Assembly (NCBI GenBank): GCA_009760855.2
Contig: WPIO01000015.1
Coordinates: 825,001 to 889,000 of the forward strand
DNA: 64,000 nucleotides
Reading direction: 5' to 3'
Origin: Cristatella mucedo
Taxonomy: Eukaryota; Bryozoa; Phylactolaemata; Cristatellidae
Shown here: positions 33,311 to 45,190 of the stretch, piece by piece
Layout of the letters: each line of letters begins with the position of its first letter
Numbering within the stretch: the stretch's first letter is position 1
The notes under the pieces: model-generated
Database searches by the model: none
Seen by the model: only the letters and a program-made list of their open reading frames with translations
Told to the model about the DNA's origin: nothing
Made by a program: the position numbers and the translations under genes

Positions 33311-34328
33311 GGGTGAACCGAAGCAACAGAATCGGTGATACTATAAGTGACAGTCAGAAACGTTAAGTACCTACGCTGCTTGATAGGGAGCCTACGCAAG
33401 GCGATGAGAGATGGTGTAATATCGCATTTGCGACATTTACGGAAGAAGTTGGCAAACCTGAATTCGGAGCTGATTTGTTATCTAGCGGAAGGTCCTTTCA
33501 AGCATGAAACTTAGATTCCATGCAAAGGCTACTGGAGATATAACAGCCAAGCCCATTTTAAGAGTTAGTCTCGCATTTGGGGGTAACGCTTGATTGGCTC
33601 CTAGCCAAGTTAGTCGGTTCGATCGAATTTGTGAAGGTTCACTGCGATATAAGTACGAATTTATTTCAGCAATGCATTCTGTAAATGTAGAGTGCCTTGA
33701 AAGAGATCAAGTCCTCCAAGGAAGCTATGCAATTCTATAATAATAATTATGATTATTGATTTAAGAGAGTAGAGATAATTTGAGGTTCTGGGTGGTTGAA
33801 AGGTAAAAATCAGCTTCTTTAGCAGCCTCATTTATATAGCGGCTGAAGAGGTTAGCGGCTATCACTCCTGCTTGCATTGGTAATAGAAAATTGCCTGTGG
33901 CAATTGAACCTAAGCGATTTGAACCCGAGACGTGGGTCAGGAAATGTGTGAATGTTACCCCTAGGCTGAGAGCATATTAGGCAGAGATGGATGGAAACAG
34001 TTACGGCTATGCGTCAAATGTTTAAAAATAAAAGCCCAGATTGCGGTTGGCGATTAAATTCACGAGAGACTGCATAAAGTGCGAGAAAAATTGAGCCTAG
34101 AACAAATCCCCGGAATGCCTCACACTTCAAAGGCTCGCCGGAGGATTGCTGTCCGTTGGCATCTTTGCTTTGAATCTTTCGACTGGAATAGGACCTAGAC
34201 CAGTGCAGCGCTAGCGACGCCCTGGCGAGATCGTAGGGGTCAGCTACCATGACCTGCGCACGTAGGTTGTCGCCTTTCAGATAGATGGCTGCCAGCTCGG
34301 GTCAGCCAATTACTGTATCCGTCATGTA
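33311..34328 (-). mobile_element. LINE-A, heavily decayed, with a + strand tail fragment inside
   Basis: The - strand frame 34250-34014 carries LALHWSRSYSS and GQQSSGEPLKCEAF, i.e. the ALQWFRSYL and GQRSSEVPLKYGV blocks of LINE-A. The rest is frameshifted. At about 33677-33745 a + strand hairpin and (AAT)n tail fragment (GTAGAGTGCCTTGAAAGAGA) interrupts it. Confidence 0.55.
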
Positions 34329-34500
34329 ATAATAATAATAGTAATAATTCACTTGATAAAGCGCCCTCAGAGAACTTAATCTCTCTCTAGGCGCTTTACA
34401 TTTGCTGTAAAGTGAAATGCAATTGAAAGGTAAGTAAAATCATGCTTGAAAAAACAAACGAAATGAATAATATGGTTAGGGGTGACATGCACAGGGTCAG
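34329..34500 (-). mobile_element. LINE-A 3' UTR-only copy
   Basis: Reading the complement, this is (ATT)n, an intact hairpin (GATAAAGCGCCCTCAGAGAA.. on the + strand) and the 3' UTR as far as the TGACATGCACAGGGTCAGCA block. It then stops abruptly at non-LINE DNA. The sequence is close to the 21698 and 46617 copies, so the insertion is young. Confidence 0.75.
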
Positions 34501-35016
34501 CACGCATGTGACCCTTGTCCTCGCTCGCTCCGGACTTTCGGCCATTCCGGCGGCCTGTATGAACTACAACCGTCCCTACTTGTCCTCTCCACCTTGGATC
34601 CGCGTCGTCTCTTCTCGCAGCCAGTACAGCCACCCACTGCACAGCGTATACATGAGCTCTGCGAGAAGCCGACGCTGCTCATTATAAAGCTTCCGTCTAT
34701 CCGTGCTGCTTCAAAAGACCTCGTCTTAGAACTCCTGTGTGGACTTTGCCCTGGTAAATGAGGTTAGCTGGTTTACCAGCCTCAATTATAAAGGGACAGG
34801 AGAGCGCTTTATCGACTGCCTCCTGTAGTGGGAAATGCAGGATTATCTACCAAGGGAATCTATCCCACAACCAAGGTCCGAATGTGCTAGCACCTTACCT
34901 TACCCTTGTCTAAGACATTGCAACGTGCTCGTACCCACAAGCCCGACAGGACAGCAATATGATAAGAGGTTCGGAAGTCAAAGGAGAAATGGGTGATGAT
35001 ACTAAAACCAAAGACG
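34501..35016. other. Unique island, no gene recognised
   Basis: Bases 34506-34690 are GC-rich with a 61-codon - strand frame (34682-34497) of no recognisable type. The remainder, to the next LINE tail, shows only short frames. Confidence 0.35.
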
Positions 35017-35560
35017 ATAATAATAAGACATTTGAATTTGGCCCTCGGAGAACTTAATCTCTTTCTAGATACTTGACAGATGCTGTAAAGAAAGCATGAC
35101 CAAAAAATTTGTGGTAATTATCGCCATATCATCCAGCATATCATTGTTAGATAGGACATAAGCAGGTTTAACATGTAGATATGGTTAGTAGCAGCTGGCG
35201 CAGTGTCAACACGCATATACACACAAAGGACGAATCACGAGGAGCCTCAAAATGCTTTAACAAGCAGGTGTGTTTTACGCCCCTCTTCAAAGTCGTCATG
35301 TCAGATGATGTCATGACGTCAGTCTGGAGTGAGTTCCAGGATTTGGGAGCATATGAACTAAAGACACTGTCTCCAAAAGTTTCGAGCTTCGAACGAGGTA
35401 TTGCTAAGCGATTTAAGTCAGAATAGACAGTTTTGCAATACTTGGCGTGGTGAGAAGTAGTTCTGATAGGTCGGCTGAAACCATATAATGAAGGGTCCTA
35501 AAAGTAAGTGACGGAACCTCGAAGTCAAGCGATAGCAGTACAAGAACCAATGGCAAGTCT
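35017..35560 (-). mobile_element. LINE-A 3' copy, decayed
   Basis: The complement shows (ATT)n, the hairpin (GGCCCTCGGAGAACTTAATC on the + strand), the 3' UTR and C-terminal coding blocks up to the FKVLSLTF region near 35510, all with frameshifts. Confidence 0.65.
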
Positions 35561-35829
35561 CATAGCCCTATTGACTGAGGGGTTGGCGGCTGGTAGTAGT
35601 TCTGGGTCGGCTGCAGGTTGAGGCAGTAGCGAGTAGGATTGAGACTACAAACAAAAAATTGCGAAATACCTGCGCGAAACCCCCTCCCGCCTGGTCGCGT
35701 GGGAGCAGCTTCGAGGATCGTAAGGAGCATCAAGGTCAAGGCCAAGACAGTGGCCATCGTAGCAGCAGCTGCAGAAGAGACGGCTGAGGGTTCGGCAGAG
35801 GCTCTGCAGCACGGGCCTGCCAATGCCAC
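35560..35829 (-). CDS. Candidate 89-codon ORF with signal-peptide-like segment
   Basis: An internal Met (codon 25, near 35757) starts MATVLALTLMLLTILEAAPT, which has the shape of a secretory signal (hydrophobic core, then AA before Pro). The frame continues to a stop at 35560. A possible donor GTATTT within the frame (about 35672 on the - strand) suggests it could instead be a first exon. No downstream exon was found, since the DNA to the left is LINE-A. The Ala/Leu-rich composition could also be chance in a GC-rich island. The family is unknown. Confidence 0.2.
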   Translation of the reverse strand: MALAGPCCRASAEPSAVSSAAAATMATVLALTLMLLTILEAAPTRPGGRGFRAGISQFFVCSLNPTRYCLNLQPTQNYYQPPTPQSIGL

Positions 35830-36224
35830 TGCCGCTCAGCCCGTTCGCCGACCTGCTGCGTCACGTTAACATTCGAAGCCACCAGCCCAATCACTGCTTT
35901 GCTTCGCTGGCAAGTTAAACCGTGACCAAAATCCAGCCAATCACAGCGCTGGCCGCGTGTGTTAGCCAGAGCTGACCCTATGCGTTTCTCATTGTGAAAT
36001 CGGCGATAGTAACAATAATGACTGTCTGAAAGTCTTTTGTATAGCGAACTTAATCTCTATGTGGGCGCTTTAAAATCACATCAAGAGAAGCGATTGCTTG
36101 TAGATAATAAAAAGCAAGGTATCCTGCTTAGGCAAGCATGCAAAAGCATGCAATTGTAATGCTACGAAAAAAAATACAAAAACACACAAAAGACTCACGG
36201 CTGCTGGTTAGCAGCACCCCTGGT

Positions 36225-36330
36225 TAGTAACATTCCTTTGCAGCAAATGTGAAGCCCCTAGAAAGAGATTTAGTTCTCTAAAGGTGCTTTATCAAATGCA
36301 TTGTTGTTATTATTATTATTATTATAACAC
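36225..36330 (+). mobile_element. LINE-A tail-only copy
   Basis: CCTTTGCAGCAAATGTGAAG, CCCCTAGAAAGAGATTTAGT and TCTCTAAAGGTGCTTTATCA followed by (TTATT)n. The hairpin arms carry several mismatches. Confidence 0.65.
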
Positions 36331-36399
36331 TCGTCCACGCGTGCAAAAGTAAACATGCCATACTAGAAAAACGACAGGTCTACTGGGGTGCTATACAAA

Positions 36400-36790
36400 A
36401 GTATGTTGCTGTTCGCCCTTGTCATGACGTACACAGTAACATGATACTCTACCGTGATAAAGTAAAATTCGCGTAGACAAAGCAAATGCCGTGCGGAGCA
36501 CTTACGACAGATAAGAATAGCTGGTGAGTTTTGAACCAACTGAGAATTGTATCTCACGTGTGCAAAGACCAGCGAGTAGTGAGTTACAAAAATTTCCAGT
36601 CGAAATGTCACGAATGCATAGGGAAGCTTGATTGCGGCGTCCAAGCGAACCCGGATTTTCTCAACGTTACGAAAGTGAAAGTAGGCAGCCTTGAATGTTG
36701 AGCTGACGTCACTTATCTATTGACAAGTCATTTTAGAAGAGGAGACATCCGGATTCCATGCAGAGGCTACGGGTGATAGACGATCACTCA
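36400..36790 (-). mobile_element. LINE-A RT thumb fragment, decayed
   Basis: The - strand frame 36644-36363 carries YAFVTFRLEIFVTHYSLV and QLVQNSPAILICRK, i.e. the HAFVTSRLDFCNSLL and QLVQNSAARLVCR blocks of LINE-A. Neither end has an element terminus. Confidence 0.6.
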
Positions 36791-36964
36791 CGATCGCTCT
36801 AACTAAGAACTGCAGCGTTGAGCTTTTTTCGACTTACGAGTCGCCTCTTTAGACCAGCATCCGGCTGTACGGCCTGGTGTTTAAAGTGCCCGTACGCGCG
36901 GCCGCCGTATCCTCGTGCTGTAGCAGACACCTCACCCCGAGCTTGTCGAGTGTGTTCAGCATAA

Positions 36965-37048
36965 GAATAATAATAATAATAACAATAATGCACTTGATAA
37001 AGCGCCCTCAGAGAACTCAATCTCTTTCTAGGCACTTCACATTTGCTG
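36965..37048 (-). mobile_element. LINE-A tail-only copy
   Basis: (AAT)n, then GCACTTGATAAAGCGCCCTC, AGAGAACTCAATCTCTTTCT and AGGCACTTCACATTTGCTG, is the complement of the LINE-A terminal region. It stops abruptly in GC-rich unique DNA. Confidence 0.7.
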
Positions 37049-37936
37049 ACGTCAGCTTTGCCGCCCCAATCGCTCCGCCGATCGTTGCTCCGCCTTCGGG
37101 TATCTGGGCTTGCAACAACCAAGATCGTTGCTTCACCATCGGCTATCTGGACTTGTAACGGCCGCGATATCCTCAACCAGCACTGCCTGAACGCCTCGAC
37201 TGAAGGCTCAGCCATAATGCCTTTCCCGGCGCATCGGCTAGAATCTTATTTAGTCTCACGACTGCCTCGGTCGCCGCCTTGGCTCAGGGCTGCCAGATTA
37301 TGCAGCTTTTGGTCTGCAGCACAGAGGCGCCAGATAGGTCACTCTACCGCCAACATGGATCTACTCGCTCAAGTGCTCTCGCTCGCTCTGCAATGACCGT
37401 GTATTGACGGCCGATTCGACGAGACTATCACTAAGCGTCTTAATCGACGGCCCCCTACGAAATCGACGAGGCGCTCGGCTCGTGCGATAGAATCTAGGAA
37501 GCGCCCGTTTACTTCAATCGAGCACGCAGTAGATTGCATTGATCGCCTTACATGCTCGATGGGTTAAGCCTTTGCCCGATGCTACAGCAGAGATCTGCCA
37601 GTGTCTTAGACTCGGCGTCGCGCGGCGGCCAGCCAATGCCGAAGAGGTGCTGCGCCACAGTTGCATGTTCCTGGAGCACGTGACCACAGGCAGCCAATCA
37701 CTGTGCGGGTCATATGACCCTCGACTACTACTACTACTACTACTACTTCTACCGCTAGCCTTTTTCTGCCTGCGAGTCTTCGAGAGCTGACGCTATATCC
37801 TCTTCTCCTTCCCCCGTGCGGGTGTTGCCGACCAGGCTATCGGTGATCCTGCACGTTGGCTTCACAGGCAAACCGAGCGATCAAAGTGAGTCACGCTCTG
37901 CCAATGCATTCACATCCCATTGAGTCGCTACCCGCT
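37049..37936. other. GC-rich unique island, no gene recognised
   Basis: Open frames of about 80-115 codons occur on the + strand (37043-37396, 37539-37790), but none has a recognised motif. A (CTA)n microsatellite of about 20 bp lies at 37727-37747. CpG density is high compared with the flanking LINE DNA. Confidence 0.4.
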
Positions 37937-38076
37937 TGCCGAGCTGGGTTAGTCCAGCGGTTAAGGTGCTCGCTCCGACTAAGGTCTGGCTGAGGTCGTG
38001 GGATCGAGCCCTGAGGCATATGTGAAGCGCCTGAATAGAGATTTAGTTCTCTTGGGGCGCTATATAAATGAATTAG
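37937..38076 (+). mobile_element. SINE-1
   Basis: TGCCGAGCTGGGTTAGTCCA begins the element (A box TAGTCCAGCGG). A B-box segment with CTCGTAG.. replaced by GGGATCGAGCCC, GGCATATGTG and the hairpin GCGCCTGAATAGAG...CTTGGGGCGC follow. It ends in an A/T-rich tail. Confidence 0.85.
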
Positions 38077-40981
38077 ATTGCCATTGCCCATGCCTTGCCT
38101 AGGCGTCCTTAGATGACTTAGTCGCTTGACTCAACAGGCCGGCGGATGTCGGTGCCCATCCCATGAACCCATGCAAGCCAGAGGCGTAGCAAGGAGTGGG
38201 GAGAGGGACAGGTGTCCCCGGGTGCCAATGCCAAGGGGCACCAAAATGAAAATGGATTGTGTATAATTTTTCATGTGAGTATAACAATCTTGATTTCAAG
38301 CATGTCCTTGTTTCAATGGGCTTGACTAGTTCTGGATGAGCTAGTTAAGCATGCTTACAGACTTACACCAAGCCGTAGCTTTACGCTCTGGCTGCTTACA
38401 GCGATGACACGGAAACAGCGAGGAGGCTTTGACCACTGTGTATTCTGCCGGCGCTCTTACAGCAGAACAACCACACGGCCGTTACCCTCCGTCCGAGTTA
38501 TAACTGCCTTCCCGTCCGCTCGCCCCATCCTGCCTGCCACAGCTGGGCTTCGCCGCGCTGAGGGCGAGCCCAGCCAGCTAATTCGCGTTAAGGGCGAGCC
38601 AGAGTGAGGTGGCTGAGCACACTATTAGACCACACAAGCTACGACTACTTAACTAGCTGTGATACGACGAGACAATAGTCATGTCAGGCACTTATCAGAT
38701 GTCCAAAAGAGAGTACTGTCCAGAAATGAGAAGGCAATTCTTTTGAAAAATTGCGATAACCACACCTTGAACCTGCCAGGAGTTCATGCTGCAAGTCAAT
38801 ACTATGTTGGCATACCGTTTTTGGAACAATAGATAGCACTTACTTATTGTTTCAAGATAGACACTGAGGTGGGAAGAACTAAAGAAAGTCTTGGCCATCA
38901 CTGTCAAACGTGACTCGGAAACGAGATGTGGTGCAAGAGTGGAGGCTGTGTCAGCTATCAGTGATGGACTGAACAGCACTGTAGGTCTTTTGGAGTAACT
39001 GTCTGAGAAAACAAGTGTAACCCTTGAAGAAAGAAGTGAAGGTGGCAGTCTCCTACACTGTACTTTTAACTTAAACTTGTTTGATCTGTTGCCGTTTTGG
39101 CACAGCATCTTGAGGAAGATTGACCGAAGTCAGAAAAGATTGCAGGATCCAAAGATGAACTTGAAAGACCCCCTCTTGTGACCTCCACTCTCTTGAGATT
39201 AAGTTGCCAAGACTTGAAGAAGACCTGTGCCAAGAATCAATGTTAGATGCCAAAATGAGATGTCAATCTTTGGGGGAGTTTCAGTTGAACGAATAATTCA
39301 CCAAAGGACACAGATGCTTGGAGAACTCTCTCGAGATATTGGTCTCACGACAGATGGGAAGATTTTAATAATAAGGAAGAACAGCATCGACGTCCGAGTA
39401 CAAATATGAGCTTTTCCAAAAGTACTGCGGCCTAAAGTGTGAATTATCTTACATGGCGGTGGTACGTTTAATTTCGACACCAAGGCCTGTAATGAATAGC
39501 GTGCTAAAGAACGCTGGAAAGGAGCCGTTAGCATACCCTCAAGTCGCTGACAATGTTTAAAACAGCGTGAGACCCGAAAAATAAAAAGGCTTATAGCGAC
39601 ACCGTATCAGCCAGAAATTAAATGCCACTGCGGGTCGTCTTACGGTCAGCTCGAGACCGATACTGCCATGGAGTTTAAGCCTGATCAGACGTAGTACTTC
39701 CGGTCAAGCTCGCAAATGACACGTAAGCCTATGTCGTCAAAGTAGCGAATACAGCCCGCGGTCAGCGATACCACTCCCAGTAAGAATGCGAGAGAGAGAT
39801 AGCGAGAGAAAAAATAAAGAGAGAGAGGGAGAGAACTGAATAATAAAATATCATTTGCCATTTCTGCGTTTAACCTGGTCGGAAATAGTACAGAATGACA
39901 ATTGGAGGACAAACGGTGGCTTTGCCACGAGTCCGAGCGTCAGTCTCTCGGAATAATCCAAAGATAGCGCCGACACTTGAACTTTTTGCCTTTCTCGCCG
40001 ACCTACATCGCTGCGGTGCATACAATTGTTACTATTTACTCCAGCAAGTCCTTGAATAGGCTGCTGTCGTCGGAATCTTGGGTCTGCTAGCCGCGTGCGG
40101 CAAAAAAAGGCGAGAGTAGACAGCAGGTGCGGCCTTACTCAAACGGCAGCTCAGCGAGCGGTAACAAGCGGCACACAATATTCAGGCAACAATATGCATC
40201 CAACTATAAACTGCGTTTATAGCAGCTAATACGCACTTATCAGCTTGAAACAGTCAAGATTTAAGGAGGTGCCTCCTGGTGAGCGGCAATGGCGGCGTAC
40301 AAACGAAACGGAACCGGATATCACCGGATTCTGTGGAGTGCATGCATTGACGTCCGTCAGTGACTCTCTTAAGCTGTGGAGTGGAAGCTGATGTGATTCT
40401 GAAGAGTGTCTACAACTAGAGCAATGCTTTAGCAGGATTTCGAAGCATACGCATCAGCCAGTTTTTTTGCATTTTGCGCGACATAGAAAACGTCAGCCGG
40501 GAAGCAGAGCGTGGAGGCAGAGCGTGGAGGCGGTCAGAGAAAAAATGGCAATGTTTGGTAGTGGAGAGGAAGTGCCGTGGGAAGGAAGTTGCGGTTGCTT
40601 GGGAATTGTGTGCGTGCGCCCGGCAGCGCAGCTTCCACAGAGAATAGCTCCTATCACCAGCGGTCTGTCAGTGAAGGAAAGGTTCGAAAATTGGTTGTTC
40701 CTCTTCCGGAATAGAGGGAGCGAGGCGGCTGAATGACTGAACTGGTGACGCAGGTGAGCTGAGGTTGAAGGTGCTCAGCTGCGGCGGAGCTTCAAGGTCA
40801 CAGCAAGAATAAATTTGCGACAGGACTATGCGGAAGATTAATAGAGATATAAGCAAGCGCCAACAGCGCAAGCAAGCGGCAGAAGCTGTCAACTGTACCA
40901 GAGCAGAGGGTGCTTGTTACTTCGCACAGCTCTTTGAATCCTTGCGGAACGAAGGGCTGTTAAAAGGAGCCCCAGCTACTT

Positions 40982-40982
<1 letters not shown>
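38077..40982. other. Long stretch with no supported gene
   Basis: Near 38170 the sequence AGAGGCGTAGCAAGGAGTGG resembles a repeat end seen in many invertebrate genomes, but I could not find a partner here. Frames of 137 codons (39108-38695, -) and 89 codons (40467-40736, +) are open without recognised motifs. An ATGGCGGCGTACAAACG start near 40289 could be a first exon but closes after 25 codons. Purine-rich runs occur near 39790-39840. Confidence 0.35.
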
Positions 40983-41035
<53 letters not shown>

Positions 41036-41202
41036 TCGCTCTCGCTCTCTCTCTCTCTCCCTCTCTCTCTCTCTCTTTCCCTCTCTCTGTCTCTCTCTCT
41101 CTCTCCCTCTCTCTCTCTCTCTTTCCCTCTCTCTATCTTTCTCTCTTTCCAAATATCTCTCTATCTCTAACGCGAGAGAGAGAGAGAGAGAGAGAGAGAG
41201 GT
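40983..41202. repeat. (CT)n microsatellite followed by inverted (GA)n
   Basis: About 180 bp of CT repeats with occasional C, T or G interruptions is followed after ATCTCTAACGC by about 28 bp of (GA)n, so the block contains complementary halves. The SLSLSL and RERERE frames across it are artefacts. Confidence 0.95.
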
Positions 41203-41450
41203 CGTTGGCTCGTTTTCTGATTATTTTTTTCGGCAGGCTAGCACCATTGTCACCAACGCACATCTGCTCGTTTACAACGATTATGCAGTGTGGAGTCTTT
41301 TTCGATTTCTGGCATAATCTCTAACTTGTCCGGACATTTTTACTGCAATCGAAATAAGCACAACGATCGGTTAGTGATATTACGCATAGTTACCGCATGA
41401 ATGAGCTTGCACGGAGCAAATCACATGAAAGAAGCGAATACTGCGAGGAT
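41203..41450. other. Unrecognised DNA
   Basis: Nothing identified between the microsatellite and SINE-1. Confidence 0.4.
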
Positions 41451-41593
41451 TGCCAAGCTGGTTTGGTCCAGCGGTTAAGGCGCCCCCCCCCGACCAAGGT
41501 CTGGCTGAGGTCGTGGGCTCGAGCCCGGAGGCATTTGTGAAGCGCCTGAATAGAGATTAAGTTCTATTAGGGCCCATTACAAATGAATTATAT
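41451..41593 (+). mobile_element. SINE-1
   Basis: It begins TGCCAAGCTGGTTTGGTCCA with an exact A box TGGTCCAGCGG, has a CTCGAGCCC B-box segment, and ends in GCGCCTGAATAGAGATTAAG. The descending arm of the hairpin has decayed (GGGCCC). It abuts an inverted LINE-A end. Confidence 0.85.
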
Positions 41594-42000
41594 ATCCATG
41601 GCTGTAAGCTTCTTTTTAAACGTCGTCAATTCAGGGGGATGCCTGTGCGTCAACCGAAAATGAGTTCCAGGCTTTTTGAGCATACAAACTTTAGGCACCA
41701 TCTCCAAAGGATTCGAGGTTGTTAGGGCCATAGCTAAGCGACTTAAGTACGAAGAGCGGGTAGTAGGAAGCGAAGCCGTGTTCGGGCGTACTTCGTATAC
41801 GTAGGATGGAGCTGGAGAATACAACTATAGAAAAATAGGTGACAAAAGTAAAGACGCTTTATTGAAGAGGGAGTCAGTTCAAGTTAGTGAGCAATTATAA
41901 ATGTGGCAGTTGCGATGTTCTCAACTGACAGGCGTAGCTGCAGAGTTTGTACCAAGTATAAATGTCATATTACGCAGGCAGGAATAATAACTAACCAAAT
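41594..42000 (-). mobile_element. LINE-A C-terminal fragment, decayed
   Basis: The complement encodes remnants of the LTTFKKKL, HFRLTHRHPPE and SNP/SFGDRAF blocks near 41600-41740, then more upstream coding DNA to about 42000 with stops. The 3' UTR is missing. Confidence 0.5.
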
Positions 42001-42039
42001 TAAAGTTACACCACCTTCGTATTGAATTATATTTTCTCA

Positions 42040-42665
42040 ATAATTACCTTAGTCTGTTCACCCTAGTCCAAAATGACTTGTCATTGGATGAGCACAATGT
42101 CTGCTATGTCAATTCGGCCTACTTCCAGTTTAGGTACATTGCCAATTGGAACCTGCTTTGACAAGAATATGACAGCCAAACTAGATTTTGCTTTTGCGAC
42201 ATCGCGTCTCGATTACGTAGATTAGTGATACTCTCTAATGACCTCTACTCTCTACTCTCAACTGGTCTACCGGCCAGTGCAATCATACCCTTACAGCTGG
42301 TGCAGAACTCTGCAGCTAGGCTTGTCTGTCGACAGCATCGCAGTTGCCACATCACGCCAGTTCTTTCCGACGTGCACTGGCTACCAGTCAAGCAACGCGT
42401 CGACTTCAAGGTCATGTCACTCACTTTTAGATATCTTCATTCTTTGGCTCCAGATTGCCGATCAAATTTACTCCAATATCAGGCTAAGCATCGTACCACT
42501 CGTTTTTCGAAATCTAATCGTTTGCCTACACCTCGTACAAATCTCAAATTCATTTGAGACCGTGCCTTTAGCTGGCATGCTTCCTAAGCCTGGAATTCAC
42601 TTCCGACTTGTGTCGCGACATCTCCTTACTTGCACTCGTTTAAAAAAAGTTAAAAACCCAATAGT
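42040..42665 (+). mobile_element. LINE-A thumb and C-terminal fragment
   Basis: The frame 42225-42557 carries LQLVQNSAARLVCRQHRSCH and VHWLPVKQRVDFKVMSLTF, then PTPRTNLKFI before a stop. It ends in the C-terminal coding region without a 3' UTR. The next LINE-A copy begins at once, so the junction is probably a rearrangement. Confidence 0.65.
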
Positions 42666-42669
42666 AGCA

Positions 42670-45190
42670 GTATATATCGCCCCCAGGTACCAAGTCCTCC
42701 TTTATCTCAAATTTACTTGATTTCATTTCGATTCTGTCTGCACGAAATCGATCTTTCCTCGTTATGGGGATTCCAACATTCATTTTTATAACTTATCTGA
42801 CGCCTTCAGTGCCGAATTTTGTGTACTGACCGACTCATTATCTTTTTTTACTCATGTGCAAGGCCCTAATCGCATCAAGGGCCCCCACATTCAACCAAAT
42901 TTTCTCCTACAACTGCACACTATCATCACCGATTATTACCAAATGGCTATTTATCTGACCACAGGCAGATCTCATTCAGCCTACAATGTATACCCTCCTC
43001 CTCATTTAAAATCACCTGAGACTCACGAAACCGCAAGACCCTTGACATCGATGCTGACCGTGAGAGAATATGTGCTTTGCCTCCGCTGCTCAATCCCCTT
43101 TCTGACCTGTCATCATAGTTAGATTGTTTCCAATGCCTCACTAGCTGACATTCTTGAGGGGTTAGAACCTCTGAGTAAGCACACTGTGCCCCCTTGCACA
43201 GAAGACCTATAGTTTACCGCAGAAATTAAACTAGCTAGGTCTACTAAGCGCAAGCTTAAAAAAACGTATAAAGATCATGACTGACTGTCCATCGACAAGC
43301 ATACGAGGACTACTGCATATTGTGCCAATTGATCCTAGCGTAGGCTAGGTATAGCTTCTATAGAAATATTGTTGAATTACAGATGCACAATCCAAAAATG
43401 CTTACGTCTACGATCAACCCTCTTCTTAACCGCTCCCAGGTGTGAAGTTCATATCCCAATTAAAGAATACAACTAGTCCTCGAGACCCTCTTCCTGCTGT
43501 CCTGCTTCTACAACGCATAGACCTGTTGCTGCTATATATAGCTAGCATCATTAATATGCCATTAGTCTCAGGTCATGTCCCAGCATCTTTCAAAGAGGCT
43601 GTAGTCAGGTCACTACTCAAGAAAGCAGCACTGACCAAGAGAACTTGAGTAAATCCTCTCAGTCTCCCCACTAACATTCCTGTCAAAGACGCTGGAACGA
43701 GTCGTGGCAGACCAGCTGAACTCATATATTGAAATTCCAACCTTGCCAGTAAATTGCCGTCTGTTTTAGAACTAATCCCTCCGCTGAATCAGCATTTCTT
43801 CCGGTTTATAACGACCGACTTAGAAATGCAGACGTAGGTTGTAGTCTTTCAGATTGTTTTGCTCGATCTTTTGATACTATTGATTCCTAAGTCCTTCTTG
43901 AGTGACTCTCATCTCATCACTGGTGGCACTGCACTGACATGGTTCAGGTTCTATCTCAGTGGGAGACTCCAGAGTTTTGATGGGAATGAACTCATATCAT
44001 CAGAGGAACCTCTGAAGTATGGGGTACCTCAGGAATTTGTGGTTGGTCGCTTTATTTTCACAGTTTATACTCTCCCTCTTGCTGATGTGATTTCCAAGCA
44101 CAATCTAGGCTTCCACTTCTATGCCAATGACATTCAGTTGTACGTTTGCTTTAATCCCCCCCCCCCGCCCTCCAGCACCTCGAATTCTCTTAACTCCATT
44201 GCTGCATCTATTGATGACATCCGCACAAACAGGGCTTCAAACTTTCTCAAGTTGAATGATGTTAAAACCAACTTGCTAGTTATGGGTAAACCAAGTGTGG
44301 TTCAGAAATTGGAAAGGTTAACGCTCACAGTCGGCTCTGCCAGCATATGTTCTCTGTTGAATCTGCATGAAATCCAGGTATCGTGTTGACCTTTTATTAG
44401 ACGACCTTATCTGCTCCACAGTTAAGTCTGCCTACTTTCAGCTGTATAACTTTGCTTAACTTCGGGCTTGCTTAGACAGCGATACCACATATAAATTTGT
44501 CCATGCTTTTGTGACGTTCCTTCTTGACTTGTGTAACTCACTGCTTGCTGGCCTACCGGCATGTGCAATCAGGCGCCTACAGCTGGTGCAAAACTTTCCA
44601 GCTAAGCTTGTCTGTCGTGAGCGTCGCAGTTGCCACATCACACCACTTTTTGCCGACCTGCACTGGCTCCTAGTCAAAAAATGTATTGACTTCGAGGTTC
44701 TGTCACTCACTTTTTGGTCCTTTCATTTTTTCTACAGCCTACATATAAGATCTACTCAACCACCAGCCTAAGTCTTGTATCACCCGCTTTTGGAATTTAA
44801 TTGTTTACCTATACCTCGTACGAACCTCGAATCCTTTAGAGACCGTGCCTTTAATTCGTATGCTCCCAACGCCTGGAACTCACTTCGGACTTGCGTCATG
44901 ACACCCCTGACTTAATCATATTTAAAAAGAAACTAAAAATTCATCTTTTTACCACATAATTTAGTGGGTCTATGTGATTCATCCTTTATGTGCTTGTCCG
45001 AGCTGACAATGTGCAGGCTGCCACTAACCATATTTGGATGCCGACCCTGTTCATGTCACCTTCTAAAAATATTGTGCTTGTTGCCATTGAGCATGTCTAC
45101 CACTAACCATTCGATCGAGCTTCCTTTGCAGCAAATTTAAAGTGGCTAGAAAAATATTGAGTTCTCTGGGGGTGCTATACATAATTTGAT
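42670..45190 (+). mobile_element. LINE-A, endonuclease C terminus through 3' end, decayed
   Basis: Order along the copy: endonuclease C-terminal region (about 42680-42900), linker (43000-43420), RT fingers (43440-43850), palm with YGVPQEFVVG and HFYANDIQLYV in the frame 43859-44389 (catalytic ADD changed to AND), thumb and C terminus (44460-44960), and 3' UTR with a degraded hairpin ending near 45190. A C run sits at 44156-44166 where other copies have CCCTCTCAGCC. Many frameshifts; inactive. Confidence 0.75.

Noticed and set aside
40828-41263. ORFs rich in SL or RE dipeptides on both strands
   Set aside because: Translations of the (CT)n/(GA)n microsatellite. The same applies to 48409-48699.
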